Source of the DNA: Enoplolaimus lenunculus
Taxonomy: Eukaryota; Nematoda; Enoplea; Enoplida; Thoracostomopsidae
Length of the DNA: 64,000 nucleotides
Reading direction: 5' to 3'
Assembly (NCBI GenBank): GCA_030248215.1
Contig: JASANG010002859.1
Location: forward strand, 124,001-188,000
Shown here: one piece after another, positions 23,251-34,227 of the stretch
Position numbering within the stretch: position 1 is the stretch's first letter
Layout of the letters: each line of letters starts with the position of its first letter
The notes under the pieces: model-generated
The model's input: only the letters and a program-made list of their open reading frames with translations
The model's database searches: none
Told to the model about the DNA's origin: nothing
Position numbers and translations under genes: made by a program

Positions 23251-23439
23251 ATTGAAAACCTATTACTGATTAATGGTTGTTCCTGGTTTCCTTTGTTCAT
23301 TGCTTTCATTTCACATTTTTACAGTAAGATCTAACAGGGTGCACGTTTGAACCTTAATTGAACCTTAAAATAATATCATTCTAAAATGAGCTATGAATGT
23401 TTACAAACATATCTTATCCACTCTAAATCCCTTTTAGTT

Positions 23440-23673
23440 GATTAATTAATTCAGAGAGAGAATTAGTTATATCTGGCTATTTCTGAGTTAAAATCAGTAG
23501 ATATAAACTCACTCTGAGTTGATTTAATTCCGAGTGAGTTGACAAATTAACTCAGGATGAGTGTTAAATCAATTCAGACTTCTGAGTTCTGAATGACCTA
23601 ATTCAGCGCTTTAGAGCTCTGAGTGGATTCAACTGATTCTGAGTTAAAATCAACTCACTGAAATTTACACTGA
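23440..23673. repeat. Family C MITE (C9), degenerate
   Basis: Right end TCAACTCACTGAAATTTACACTG intact in part; left end lost. Confidence 0.6.
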
Positions 23674-23859
23674 TGCTGATTGAACTTTTATCGTAATTAA
23701 TAATATAATCTTACTACTCCATTAAGTGAGAGTGTTAACTCATCATGTTTTACGTCAGCCTACAAACAACTGCGTTTGGTAAGAAATTATACTGGCGAAG
23801 CATTTGCCCATCGGTGGCGTATTTTCCATTTTATCTGAGAAATATTTTCAAGCAAAGAT

Positions 23860-24112
23860 TCGAACCCTCAACTCTTGGGTGATGAACGTTTACTGTCGCT
23901 GCTCTGGGCAGAGAAGCGTGCAGACACTCGAGTTCGAGGCGGTTTTGTCATCTTGAGCAGCTTTTGCACTGAGCATTATTTCGACTACGCAGTTTGCACC
24001 GAGTTGACCATTAATTTACTCTACGTGGGAGGGCAAAATAGGCAGTTGTAGATCCAGAAATTTGTGACTGAAAAAAGGCACTTATACCACTGCGCCACAC
24101 GGCCCACCATAG
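23860..24112 (-). repeat. tRNA-derived SINE-like pieces
   Basis: On the minus strand GTGTGGCGCAGTGGTATAAG (24082-24105) is an A-box, and near 23860-23890 the minus strand has GAGGGTTCGAATC, a B-box. They are about 200 bases apart, so they are probably two separate fragments. Confidence 0.45.
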
Positions 24113-24516
24113 CATAGATTTGGTACTTTTACCGCCTTCTAGCAACGCCTAAGCCTAACTTAAGTTCTAAGAGAGACTTCGTGGAGCCAGGGACTGCCTT
24201 AAGATGTGGTTTTAGGGTTTGGTTTTATTTTAATATACAGATTTTTCGAGCAAAGCGATAACGAAAGTGCCGGTAATTGTCTGAAATAAAGGAGAACGCT
24301 TCGGTAGTCACGTCTAAAGGCGATCCTGTGGATCAATCCTGAGAATGGGTTATAAATCAAATTTCGTTACGATGATCCGTGATTTTTGGTTTAGGGCAGC
24401 TTAACTGACATGGTTTTATAGTTAAGTGGTTATTATGAAGGTATTGAACTGGTAACACACGAAGCCCGGTTTTAAAATTTTTACAGAATCTTTCGAAACA
24501 ACTGGCCAATGTTGCA

Positions 24517-24682
24517 GGCCCGTAGCCAACTCACCTTGCTAGGGGGGAAGGCTAAAAATTTTTAGGAGGGGCATTCAAGGGTTTTCACTGAGTTACAAGG
24601 AATGTTGAGAATTCTCTAGGGGGGGCAAAATTGTTCCAGTGGGAGCTGTCGAGCTCCCTGTACCTGCCTTGGCTACAGACCC
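24517..24682. repeat. Family H MITE (H2)
   Basis: GGCCCGTAGCCAACTCACC ... CCTTGGCTACAGACC, complete, ending 29 bases before exon 9. It supplies the ATG of the longer open frame that leads into that exon. Confidence 0.8.
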
Positions 24683-24711
24683 GCAATACGTGATTAACGG
24701 TTTGATTTCAG

Positions 24712-25470
24712 ATCTCGGCGATTTTAAAGAGTATCGAATTCCAAACGGAACTGTGATCCCAGAATCACAACGACTTCGTCAAACTTGGGAACGTCGGGAC
24801 TGGCAGGCGTCTCAGAGTTTAGATCGCACTTATGGCATGCAACCACCGTCGCGAAGACAAGATTCAGTTACAAAATCGAATAGTGTCACAGCTCTATACG
24901 AGCGTGTAGATGATTTGGTCAACAGTGAAGAAGTTTCAGCTACCAAACCTGGAGTTCCGCAAGGAAGACAACGGCCGCCTTTGCCTGAACAAAAATTGAA
25001 CCATAAATGGGTTACAGATTCAAGTGGACGCTGGATAAATCGAGAATCAGGGCCGACCAGTGGCCGGGTAAGGCCCCAAGCGACGGAAAGCTCTGAGAGT
25101 TTCTCTACAGCTGGGTATGATCAGAAGAATGGGCAGGCACATGATCGACCGCGTCGGCATTCGTCACATGAGTTGAGTGGCTACGAAAGCGAAATAGGCT
25201 CCGATGGAGGATTAAGCCTACGCGAGCTTACCGAAGCGTTCATGAGCCGGCCCCACACAACAGAAAAAGTATCAGCTCAAGATGAGTTAAGCAATTGTGC
25301 TACACATACGACAAAAGACCCTGAGTTTCGCACACTGGGTCACGTTACAGAACGTGAATTCGACCCACGTCAAATTATTGCTAATTTAAATCGAATGGAA
25401 GCCGAAATGAGCATGCATGCAAAGCAACAGTACTATTCGTTGCCACGGCAACTGCAGCTGCCACAACAGC

Positions 25471-25547
<77 letters not shown>

Positions 25548-26148
25548 ACACTATCACAACCTAAACAACAAAATCAAAAAAATATCAATTTTGGAACTAT
25601 TGGTAATGAATCCAATCAATTTTTAAGCTTCAATAATCAGATGACAGCTAACCACCTATTGGAAGAACCGCAGTTGCTATTGTTGTATTTAGACAGTCAT
25701 CGAGAGTTGCTCACTCGTCTCGGAATCGAGTTACCACCGCAACTCGAGCGACAAATGGAGCAATTATCACACGACGCTGCAGTACGTGTCGATTTGGTTG
25801 GATCACCTCAAAAACAACAACGGCATCAATTTTGGCAACAACAACAACAACAACAACAGCAACAGCAACAGTTTTGGCAACAGAAGCAACAGAATAGTGG
25901 TATACGAACGAATCATCGGTTGACCAATGAAATTAGAGTTCAGCGTTCCGAACTAAGTAGTGATCAGAAAGCAGAAACGTTAGCAAAATTATCCAATGAG
26001 CTGCTTGCGTTACAACGAAAGCAACAACAAAACAACCAATCGCCTGCCGATACTGGTCTGTCAATTTCGCAATTGACCAATGAAATGATGCAGGTTGATG
26101 TCGTGTCCAATAGCAGTAACACATTCCCAAGACAAAAAGAACAGTTTG
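24712..26148 (+). CDS. Gene 1 exon 9 (479 codons, poly-Q)
   Basis: Acceptor GTTTGATTTCAG, donor TTTG-GTATGT, phase 1-1. It is the largest exon. It starts LGDFKEYRIPNGTVIPESQ and includes TWERRDWQASQSLDRTYG, ALYERVDDLVNSEE, 28 consecutive Q codons (25464-25547) and a second interrupted Q run near residues 375-387. It ends SNTFPRQKEQFG. The open frame continues upstream into a family H MITE (24517-24682), but that part is excluded because the acceptor is strong. Probably disordered; the Q runs may form coiled coils. Confidence 0.85.
25464..25547 (+). repeat. (CAA)n microsatellite coding 28 Q
   Basis: Almost pure CAA within gene 1 exon 9; a second, CAG-interrupted run is near 25836-25871. Confidence 0.95.
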
Positions 26149-26349
26149 GTATGTTTGAATTTATTTTAAATTTGGACTTTTCCGACACCAATGAATTTTA
26201 AATTTCAGACTTTATACTGGAAGCTCCAGCATTAACATTGTCGTAAAACATATTTTTCAAAAAAATTTTCGCTGCAAAGCGGTCTCTGTTTCGTGTTTAT
26301 CTTTAAATTTAGCTCATTCTATTCAGTTGTACATGAGCAATTGATGATA

Positions 26350-26547
26350 CACTGCAAGAAAATGGTGAGTCAAATTGACTCTCTCCGAAATACGCCTTTC
26401 CGGGCTACACAAACTGAGTCATATTCAACTGACTGGGTCCCTCGATGAGTCGAATTCGACTCGGTGGAGTCGAATTTGACCTACTTTGTGTAGTCCGGAA
26501 AAGCCTATTTCGGAGAGAGTCAATTTGACTCACCATTTTTTACTGTG
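26350..26547. repeat. Family D MITE (D2)
   Basis: CACTGCAAGAAAATGGTGAG ... CACCATTTTTTACTGTG. Confidence 0.85.
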
Positions 26548-26749
26548 CGCTCTGCAACACATTCTTTCAAAGGCGTACCTACGGGAGGGGTGTTCAGGGG
26601 TCAATTACATTTGGGTTGTTTGTAAACGGTTGTTTAGATACTTTTTCAGTTTATAACACAAGAACACCCGTTCGAAATTTGTACATAACGTAACTTAGTG
26701 TCTAGAAATGATGGCTTTGCACCTGTATTCTTTCATCTTAATATTTCAG

Positions 26750-27259
26750 TTACTACCAGCGCTGCAGGATCGGGTGGTCGATACGCGAAGAATCCAGTCA
26801 AACATCAAAATTTCACTTCGTCAACGTCGCGAAAATCATCAGTGAAAGCAAACGCTTCATCGAAGACCATGGAACCCAAATCCGGACCGCCACGATACCT
26901 TCAGTCACAAACGTTCGAAGTCGATGAGCACATGGTAGCTCAACAATCGGTTAATGATGAAGAACAGCAAAAGCAAGTTGTCGCATCGGCAAAACCTGGA
27001 GCTCGGGGTGGTGAAAGCTTGATCGCGTACGAAATTCGAATCGCTCGTGAACGAGAAGCGGAACTGAAACGAAGTCGATCACAACTCGGGCTGCCAACGT
27101 TAGACGAAATGTTGCAACAATGGCGAAGTCCGCGAAATGACGCTAGCTATCCGTTGCGTACCGTTCAATCAATGGATCATTTGCATATCAACGCACAACA
27201 GCCGGCGGCGCAAAACACGGATATGGCGAAAGATCAGGCGCAAATGCTAATTGCTGCAG
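26750..27259 (+). CDS. Gene 1 exon 10 (AKAP2/MISP-C-like motif 1)
   Basis: Acceptor AATATTTCAG, donor CAG-GTAAGT, phase 1-1, 170 codons. After a basic, serine-rich start comes GPPRYLQSQTFEVDEHMVAQ and then SLIAYEIRIAREREAELKR. This resembles the charged helix xxIExEIRLAxEREEELRR of the AKAP2 C-terminus/MISP family, seen by motif only. LGLPTLDEMLQQWRSP follows. A family C MITE begins 13 bases after the donor. Confidence 0.85.
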
Positions 27260-27272
27260 GTAAGTAATTATG

Positions 27273-27502
27273 CACTGTAAATTTCAATCAGTTGATTTTA
27301 ACTCAGAATGAGTTGAATCACTCAGTAATGAGGTAGGACTATCAGAACTCAAAATTTTAAGTTGATTCAATTTAGTCTGTGTTAATAAATCAACTCACAC
27401 AGAATCAACTCAACTCAGACTGAGTTGATGTTTATTGATATCAACTCAAAAATAACCAACTCGCAAGCTGAATTGATTAATCAACTGTTGGAATTTACAG
27501 TG
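27273..27502. repeat. Family C MITE (C10)
   Basis: CACTGTAAATTTCAATC ... GGAATTTACAGTG, beginning 13 bases after the exon 10 donor. Confidence 0.8.
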
Positions 27503-27567
27503 TGTGTAATACCAAAAACTTATATTTTAAATGTAAAATTTGAACATTTTAATGGAGACCGCACATA

Positions 27568-27986
27568 CAGGGTTCCAACCGGAACTAGATTTTGTCGGAA
27601 GCGGAATCGGAATCGGAATCAAATTTTTCAGTCGGAACCGGGATCGGAATCGGAATCGGAATCAAGTTTTAGTAATTTTATTAAAAAGTTAAAGGTGTAT
27701 TGCAGTATGCCTGTTTCCGTAAACTGTTCACAGTTTAGTAAAAATTGCTTATATAGCTGTCGGAATACGCGTAACAACTCGGAATATTTACTAAGAGAAA
27801 CCGAGCAGAATAATTGCAAATGAACGAAACAAAACGAAACAAGCAAAATCTAAGTTCAATTATCTTAAAAACTGATAACTGAAAAATCACAATTCCGGCA
27901 TCGGAACAGCAGTCAGCCGGAGTCGGAATCGGAAGTCAAATTTTGCCGGAATTTTAACCGGAATCGGAATTCCAATAGAACCCTGC
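27568..27986. repeat. Family P-like MITE with CGGAAT microsatellite (P4)
   Basis: CAGGGTTCCAACCGGAA ... TTCCAATAGAACCCTG, with GGAATCGGAATCGGAATC runs near both ends; same layout as family P. Confidence 0.65.
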
Positions 27987-28044
27987 CGCACAGCAAGCGA
28001 TGGGCTAACACCCGGATATGTCGTACAATAGTCGGCGGGGCCTA

Positions 28045-28231
28045 ATTACTCTGAATGTCTTGAATTAACTCAGATTTCTGAGTTCTGTTATTCTGCGTTA
28101 ATTAATCAACTCACCTGAAATTAGATCAAGTCAGAGTGAGTTTGTGTTTACTGTTATTAAACTCAGAAACAGCCAGAAATAACTAATTCGCTCTCTGAGT
28201 TGATCAACCAACTCAATGTAATTTTAGTGAT
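28045..28231. repeat. Family C MITE (C11), degenerate
   Basis: GAGTTGATCAACCAACTCA and similar words; ends worn. Confidence 0.5.
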
Positions 28232-28384
28232 GAACAAATGCCAGCCGACTTCGGATTAATGAGGATACAATTAAAGCTGACTTTGCAAACAAAGCTAAAC
28301 TTTTTGGTAGAAATGAATCTAATTCTAGTGGAAAACAGCGAAATGACTATTTTTGACAATGCGAAAGTGCATTAATACTTCTAG

Positions 28385-28522
28385 GATACAACGCAATGCC
28401 AAATAATCCAATTGAACGCCGATCAACATCATTGACTCACCTTCATCAGGTCCAAGTGAGTCAGCGGCCGACTCAAACCGAGCAGAAATTATCTAAAATT
28501 AAAGTTGTTCAAAACAAGTTCG
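28385..28522 (+). CDS. Gene 1 exon 11
   Basis: Acceptor ATACTTCTAG, donor TTCG-GTAAGC, phase 1-1, 46 codons. It encodes NPIERRSTSLTHLHQVQV and ends KLSKIKVVQNKFG. The end could be a much-diverged form of the LRQxFE core, but this is weak. Confidence 0.7.
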
Positions 28523-28640
28523 GTAAGCAAATAACCAGTTATGCAGGACTTTGGCGATACATCTCTAAGCTGGTTTGGCACCCTTAAATTGATTCTTCGA
28601 GTTGGATACTGGAAACCTCTTGTCCTAAGACATTATTTTA

Positions 28641-28828
28641 CACTGCAAAAATTGGTGAGTCAAATTGACTCTCTCCGAAATAGGTTCTACGGGACTACAC
28701 AAACTGAGTCAAATTCGACTCCGCCAGAGTCAAACATGCGATTCGGTGAGTCGAATTTGACTCGGATTGTGTAGTCTAGTAGAGCCTATTTCGGAGATAG
28801 TCAATTTGACTCAACATTTTTTGCAGTG
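28641..28828. repeat. Family D MITE (D3)
   Basis: CACTGCAAAAATTGGTGAG ... CAACATTTTTTGCAGTG, flanked by TA. Confidence 0.85.
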
Positions 28829-28969
28829 TAGTAGTGTTTAGCTCTTGAGTGGTGTATACGTGAATTACCTATTGCTTTTGGGCTTATCTGTGATAAGAAA
28901 TTAATTCTATGACATCGGTATTAAAATCAAACATATATTTTGAAGATTTCTAAGTAAGCTTACTTATAC

Positions 28970-29304
28970 CAAGAGTGGATGATCACTCTAACAAGAGTGT
29001 GCAACTGCCGATATTTGTGTGGTACAAAATGTACCACCGGACGTTGCATTTTTGGCCGACCCCCCCTTGTTTAGAGGGGGTAGTTGATGTTTCAAATGTA
29101 GAATGCGTATGCTTTTAAATTTATAAATGGAGTTAGTTTACAACTGCATTTATTTCAACGTGTAAAATTGAAAAAATGTCAAACTTGACCCCCCCTTAAA
29201 TAAAGGGGTAGGCTAAAAACGCAACGCGTGCCGGATACATTCTTGTCTACACAGAATGTACCCAGTTACACACTCTTGTTATAAAGAGTGATCATTCACT
29301 CTTG
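28970..29304. repeat. Family J MITE (J2)
   Basis: CAAGAGTGGATGATCACTC ... GAGTGATCATTCACTCTTG; the best-preserved copy. Confidence 0.8.
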
Positions 29305-29414
29305 CTTGTACATAAAACAAAATTAGTGTTATTCATTAAATTAAAGCTTGTCTGATTTACTAACTTTGTTTTATTTTAGTTCTAGACTTACTGTGATATC
29401 AGTTTATATTTTAG

Positions 29415-29787
29415 ACGACCAAAATTTGCAACCGATTCGCTTAGTAGAGACTCGCTACGACGGCAGGGCCAAATCGCAACCTCCGACTAGTGTTCGCACA
29501 AAGTTTCCAGTTGAAAAGCAGCAACGACAGCAACAACAGCCGCAGCAAAAAGGTTTGGTCTATGATGAATTCGAGCGAAAATTAAACGTCGAAAGCTTCG
29601 CAAAGGCACCAGTGGCTTCCCAACCTGTAGGAGTGACTCTGACGAAGAATAATAGCACCGGAGAAGGTCAACATCGACCAGTGGGTCAAGTTCCACCGAT
29701 GTCCAGATGGCAAATTGAGCAGGCGCCGATCGAGACAAGAATTCGAGACGAAGTGAACGATTTGAAAGCGAGAGAAGACGAACTAAG
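29415..29787 (+). CDS. Gene 1 exon 12 (AKAP2/MISP-C-like motif 2, first part)
   Basis: Acceptor TTTATATTTTAG, donor CTAAG-GTAAAG, phase 1 in and 2 out. It encodes NLQPIRLVETRYDGRAK, a Q-rich piece, GLVYDEFERKLNVESF, and ends APIETRIRDEVNDLKARED followed by ELR. The last helix resembles the second conserved block of the AKAP2/MISP C-terminus (IExEIREVxEREDELRRQR). The block continues in exon 13 across the intron. Confidence 0.85.
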
Positions 29788-29887
29788 GTAAAGGACTTTT
29801 TGTTGAATAAAACTTATGTTTTTTGATGCTTTTAAACTGGTTTAGACTTTGCTGAACAGCACAAATTACACACATACAACTATTAGC

Positions 29888-30104
29888 TCCATTCACACAT
29901 ACAAGTTTTTGCAGCGACAACTCACAGCTGAAACTTTCACGTGCAACTTTTGACAGAAGCACGTGCGTTCAAGTTTTACCACCAAGCGGTAATGGCAGCT
30001 GTAAGTTTTGTTGGAAAACCTACCACAAACCTTGCAGCTGCAAGTTGCAAACAACGGCTGCGAGTTCTCGCGACAAAAATCGTACGCGTGTGAATGGGGT
30101 TTCC
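29888..30104. repeat. Family M MITE (M1)
   Basis: Family M has ends ATTCACACGTGCAAGTT and inverse, with AACTTGCAGCTGCAAG in the arms. Here CCATTCACACATACAAG ... ACGCGTGTGAATGGGG. Confidence 0.75.
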
Positions 30105-30289
30105 CGCTTTCCGCTAAAATGTCCCGGCACCAAAATATTTGAAAAAAGAATTTTTTTGGAATTTCAATATTTTTATTTATAATGAAATGTTTTCAGCTGC
30201 AATCAATGCTGCTTCAGACAATAAAGTTCGGTCCTATTTCGAACTTAGTGATTTAGCACAAAATTTAGCTATTAAAAAACACAATGAAC

Positions 30290-30545
30290 GGGTTTCTGAA
30301 ATCTTACTTAAGTATTTACTTGAGTTATACTTAAGTAATTGTTTATTAACCGACTTAAGTCAATATTTAACTTTTTATGCAATAACAAATAACTGCCAAA
30401 TGTGAGCCATTGTCATAACAAGAAACTAATAGGTTTAATTTATATTAACAAGGCGCTATGAGTCTACAATTTTAATTAAATCAAGGTTAGTATGCCTCAA
30501 CTGTTAAGCTGTTATATATGAAATTTGGTCAGCGACTCAAGTTCA
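30290..30545. repeat. Family E MITE (E4), partial
   Basis: GGTTTCTGAAATCTTACTTAAG at the left; the right arm has decayed. Confidence 0.6.
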
Positions 30546-30654
30546 CGCTATCAAAAACCGTAGTTGACAACTGAATACGGTTTTAGCAGAGTATGCAGTC
30601 CTAGTTTCCGTCATGATTTCTTCGGAAGGTACGCGGTTATCCGTGAGACTTCAA

Positions 30655-30806
30655 AACTAAAGCTTTAGGCTAATTTTTTACTTAGATTTAGGCCTAGCTC
30701 TAGGCCAAGTTATAAGCCTATCCTAACGCTGAGGCTTTGGCCGAGGCTTTGGATTTAGGCTCTGGAATATGCTCATGCTACTGTTAAACCCCTCACAGTT
30801 ACATTT
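30655..30806. repeat. Family A MITE (A12), degenerate, inverted
   Basis: AAGCTTTAGGCTAATTTTTT and TTAGGC-like words, ending close to the exon 13 acceptor. Confidence 0.5.
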
Positions 30807-30822
30807 TCTTAAGCTTGTTTAG

Positions 30823-31015
30823 ACGTCAACGAATTATCGACGTAACATCACCGCCTGAGTTCGATCCAGCGCCTGTCCAGTTGGAAGGAATCGATACGCA
30901 ACTTCAGGAAAGACCTATTGGACCGTTTAGGTACATGGCGCCAAATAAAACGCCAAAAGTTTACGGAAAGCAACCGGAAGCATTTATAAAACAACACGTA
31001 ACGCGCATCCAGACG
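30823..31015 (+). CDS. Gene 1 exon 13 (motif 2, end)
   Basis: Acceptor CTTGTTTAG, donor ACG-GTAAGA, phase 2 in and 0 out. Joined to exon 12 it reads ELR-RQRIIDVTSPPEFDP, completing the helix seen in MISP-like proteins. PFRYMAPNKTPKVYGKQP follows, then FIKQHVTRIQT. Confidence 0.85.
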
Positions 31016-31043
31016 GTAAGATTAATTTGTGTTAAATTCGATC

Positions 31044-31434
31044 CAGTGGCGGATCCTGGTTCTCAAAATCGGGGGCCCAAAATTTTACAGGTAATAAACT
31101 TATTTTTGACCCATACTGTAGTGACCCAAATAAGAGGTGGGGTCCCCATTTTGAGTTCCAATTAACAGAAGTCCGTATCCCTAATAAGAGTCCGTAAGCG
31201 GGTAGAGTCCTTAAACCCTTGTTAGAGTCCATAAATGTCTATTATCCCTAATTGTAGCGCATAAATGACTCCAGGGCCAAATATAGGTGAGTTCGAAACT
31301 TTAAAGCGTGCTTATACTATTGTGTATAAAACAGAGAAATAAACAGCGTAGGACAGCAATTGACACTATATAATTTTTGTCGAGATGCTGTTGGGGGGGC
31401 ACGGCTTGGGTTGCCCCCCATAGATCCGCCATTG
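31044..31434. repeat. Family G MITE (G1) with nested family F piece
   Basis: Ends CAGTGGCGGATCCTGG and ATAGATCCGCCATTG. The body has AGGTAATAAACTTATTTTTG and TATAATTTTTGTCGAGATGC. A family F segment (31115-31310) splits it. Confidence 0.8.
31115..31310. repeat. Family F MITE (F1), truncated, inside G1
   Basis: Starts ACTGTAGTGACCCAAATAAG and has GAGTCCGTAAGCGGGTAGAG; the right end is missing. Confidence 0.75.
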
Positions 31435-31495
31435 ATTCGATCAGACGTTCAACAAAACTGGTAATAAGATCAACTGTGATGTGGTTTGATATAAT

Positions 31496-31803
31496 CAAGA
31501 GTGGATGATGCATGCTTCAACAAGAGCATGAAACTGGATACATTCTGTGTATAGGAACGAATGTACTCAACACGCATTGCGTTTTTGTCCTGCGTCTCCT
31601 TATACAGAGGGCGGTAAAACCTGTGCGAACCATGGTACATTATGCATTCGACATCAAAAATGCTCAGCTTATAGTTTAATTTAAGGTTATTGCATGTGAC
31701 AGCGACCACCCCTCTAAACAAGGGGGTCGGTAAAAACGCACCGCCAGGTGGTACATTTTGTATCATGCGGAATCCCAAGAGTTGCACAATCGGAATGTTC
31801 ATT
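31496..31803. repeat. Family J MITE (J3)
   Basis: CAAGAGTGGATGATGC ... CACAATCGGAATGTTC; right end worn. Confidence 0.65.
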
Positions 31804-31804
31804 T

Positions 31805-31895
31805 GAAAATACTTGAAGCTGGAAGTATTTCGTACAAGTAGTAGCTGCGAGTTCTCTCTACTGCAACAACTTTCACGTGTGAATGGGGCTTTACT
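31805..31895. repeat. Family M fragment
   Basis: Right end ACTTTCACGTGTGAATGGGG only. Confidence 0.55.
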
Positions 31896-31989
31896 TAAAC
31901 TGCTCGATGATATTTAAGGTCACTGCTGGATAGGCCAACCTCCCCTTGAGAATATTCTGAGCCATCGCTGCCTGACGTTATTCCGACGC

Positions 31990-32122
31990 TAAGTGTATGG
32001 ATGAGCCTATTCCTAAGCCTAAGCCTAAGCCTAAGCCTAAGCGAAACATTTAGTCTAAAGATTTAACTGACTCTATTACAGCCCTTCCGAAAAACGAACC
32101 GGCCCTGTTCTGTACATGGGCC
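31990..32122. repeat. Family A MITE (A13), left end missing
   Basis: CCTAAG hexamers, then CCGGCCCTGTTCTGTACATG and GGCC. Confidence 0.7.
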
Positions 32123-32225
32123 CAAGGGTCGATAAGAACGCACTAATCAACGGTCCTGCATATACACACGTTGATGGGTCATAAACATTTATAAATACTT
32201 TCCCGCGATACTCCTAAAATGATTT

Positions 32226-32417
32226 GGCCAATGTATAGAACATGGTTGTAAATGTAGTGTAAGCTGTTCCTAAGCCTAAGCGTAAAGCGAGACCTAAGCG
32301 TAAACAATGACCTGATGCCTTCCCTAAGCACAAAAAATTAGTCAAACCCTTATACTTTACTTACTCTATTGCAGTTCCGCAGACAAAAACGTTCCGCCCC
32401 TGATTGTTGCATCGGCC
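32226..32417. repeat. Family A MITE (A14)
   Basis: GGCCAATGTATAGAACATGG ... CTGATTGTTGCATCGGCC, ending 54 bases before exon 14. Confidence 0.75.
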
Positions 32418-32471
32418 ACTGATTTAAACATCAAGCTTTGTTTCTACTTGATCATGTGAATTTTGTTGCAG

Positions 32472-32526
32472 CCATCTGTCAAGCCAGCCAGTCATTCTGT
32501 ACCTGCATCAATGATTTTTCATCAAG
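32472..32526 (+). CDS. Gene 1 exon 14 (short)
   Basis: Acceptor TTTGTTGCAG, donor CAAG-GTATGG, phase 0 in and 1 out, 18 codons: PSVKPASHSVPASMIFHQ. It is supported by good splice sites and by fitting the phase on both sides. Confidence 0.6.
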
Positions 32527-32665
32527 GTATGGCATAAAGACTAAGCGCATTACATGAAGAATTGGTTAAATTTACTGCAAATTCACAGTTTGATTATGTC
32601 ACTGTGTTATACAATTGATACTGAGCAAGCAATATACTTGCAGAATTGTTTTCCATTAGTGCATT

Positions 32666-32917
32666 CACTGTAAATTCCAATGAGTTGTTTAACCAATTCA
32701 GCTAGCGAGTTAGTTATTTCTGAATTGATACCGGTATCCATTAACTCACTCTGAGTTGAGCTTATTCTCACTCTGAGTTGAGTTGACTCTGGGCGAGTTG
32801 ATTAATTAACTCAGAATGATTTGAATAAACTCAAAATGTTGAGTTCTGATAGTCCTAACTCAGACTGAGTGATTGAACTCATTCTGAGTTAAAATCAACT
32901 CACTGAAATTTACAGTG
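32666..32917. repeat. Family C MITE (C12)
   Basis: CACTGTAAATTCCAATGAG ... CTGAAATTTACAGTG, flanked by TT on both sides. Confidence 0.85.
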
Positions 32918-33174
32918 TTCAATATGGGTGCCTCAGTGAACGCGATGATTTTATGTTCTGAATGTAATGTAGCGAAGATTCTTCTTACCACAGTTGAAAA
33001 CATACGTTATTATACATTTTACCGTTCCAAAGTGACTTAAAGCTTGTACTTACGTTTAGAACAAAAAATGGAGTTTTAAACATTACCTTTCAATAGGGAA
33101 ATAGTCTAAAATTTCAAGTGAACCTAAGTACAGTTTGTATTACAACAATTGTTGTATATTTAAGTTTAATCCAA

Positions 33175-33423
33175 CGCTGTAAATTTCAGTGAGTTGATTT
33201 TAACTCGGAATGAGTTGAATCATTCAGTCTGAGTTAGTACTATCAGAACTCACAAATTTTACTTGATTCAATTCATTCTGATTTTAATCACATTGCCCCG
33301 GAGTCAACTCAACTCAACAGTGATAATCAAGTCAACTCAGAGTGGGTTAAAGTTACTGTTATTAACTCAGAAATGCGAACTTTCCGTCTGAGTTGATTAA
33401 TGAACTCATTGGAATTTACAGTG
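33175..33423. repeat. Family C MITE (C13)
   Basis: CGCTGTAAATTTCAGTGAG ... TGGAATTTACAGTG. Confidence 0.8.
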
Positions 33424-33554
33424 AAGCAAGCTAACTACAAAATCGGCACTTGACAAACAACAGCTTACAATAGTACTTCGAATCGATTTTTACATTGAAA
33501 TTTCCTGATTTGGTAGAATTGTTCAATTTATAATTATTTTACACATCTTATGTA

Positions 33555-33807
33555 CACTGTAAATTGCAGTGAGCTAATTAAGCAACTCAGACGGTAAGTC
33601 AGTTATTTCTGAGTTAATAACAGTAAACTTTGACTCGCTCTGAGTTGAGTTGATTCTCACTATATGTTGAGTTGACTCCGGCGGGAGGTGATGTACTAAA
33701 TTAGAATAAGTTGAATAAACTCACATATGTGAGTTCTGATAGTCCTAACTCAGACTGAGTGATTCAACTCATTCTGAGTTAAAATCAACTCGCTGGTATT
33801 TACAGTG
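33555..33807. repeat. Family C MITE (C14)
   Basis: CACTGTAAATTGCAGTGAG ... GGTATTTACAGTG, TA on both sides. Confidence 0.85.
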
Positions 33808-33865
33808 TAGACGTTGGCCAAAATTTGACTGCTCATGTAAACTAAAAATTGTGTCGATTTGACGT

Positions 33866-33922
33866 AAGTACAACTAGCTCATTAGTTGAGTTGATTAATC
33901 AACTCATTACAATTTACAGTGT
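33866..33922. repeat. Family C right-end fragment (C15)
   Basis: GAGTTGATTAATCAACTC then ATTACAATTTACAGTG. Confidence 0.7.
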
Positions 33923-34013
33923 GGTTTCAGCACCATTGATTATTTCAGTAAAAACGAATAATTGTTCATTAAATCATTTGATTCAAGTCAAAGCTATACT
34001 TAAGCAAATACTT

Positions 34014-34227
34014 GGCCCGTATTCTCAAATGTGTGTAGCACTTGTTGGTGATAGGTCATGTAACTTTCAAACCAGTAAATGCTGACGCTCAAAATTCATC
34101 ACATATTTTGCATACGTTTTTCTCTACTTTTTTGCCTATTGTGGGTGCAATACCCGCGATAGTTAGTGAGTTTGAAAACCTATTACAAGTTGTCGATAGT
34201 TGCTATACACATTTGAGAATATGGGCC
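34014..34227. repeat. Family N MITE (N2)
   Basis: GGCCCGTATTCTCAAATGTG ... CACATTTGAGAATATGGGCC, complete with good inverted ends. Confidence 0.8.

Noticed and set aside
24639-24711. ATG at 24639 as the start of a separate poly-Q gene
   Set aside because: The ATG and next codons lie in the family H MITE. A strong acceptor at 24711 restores the phase with the previous exon.
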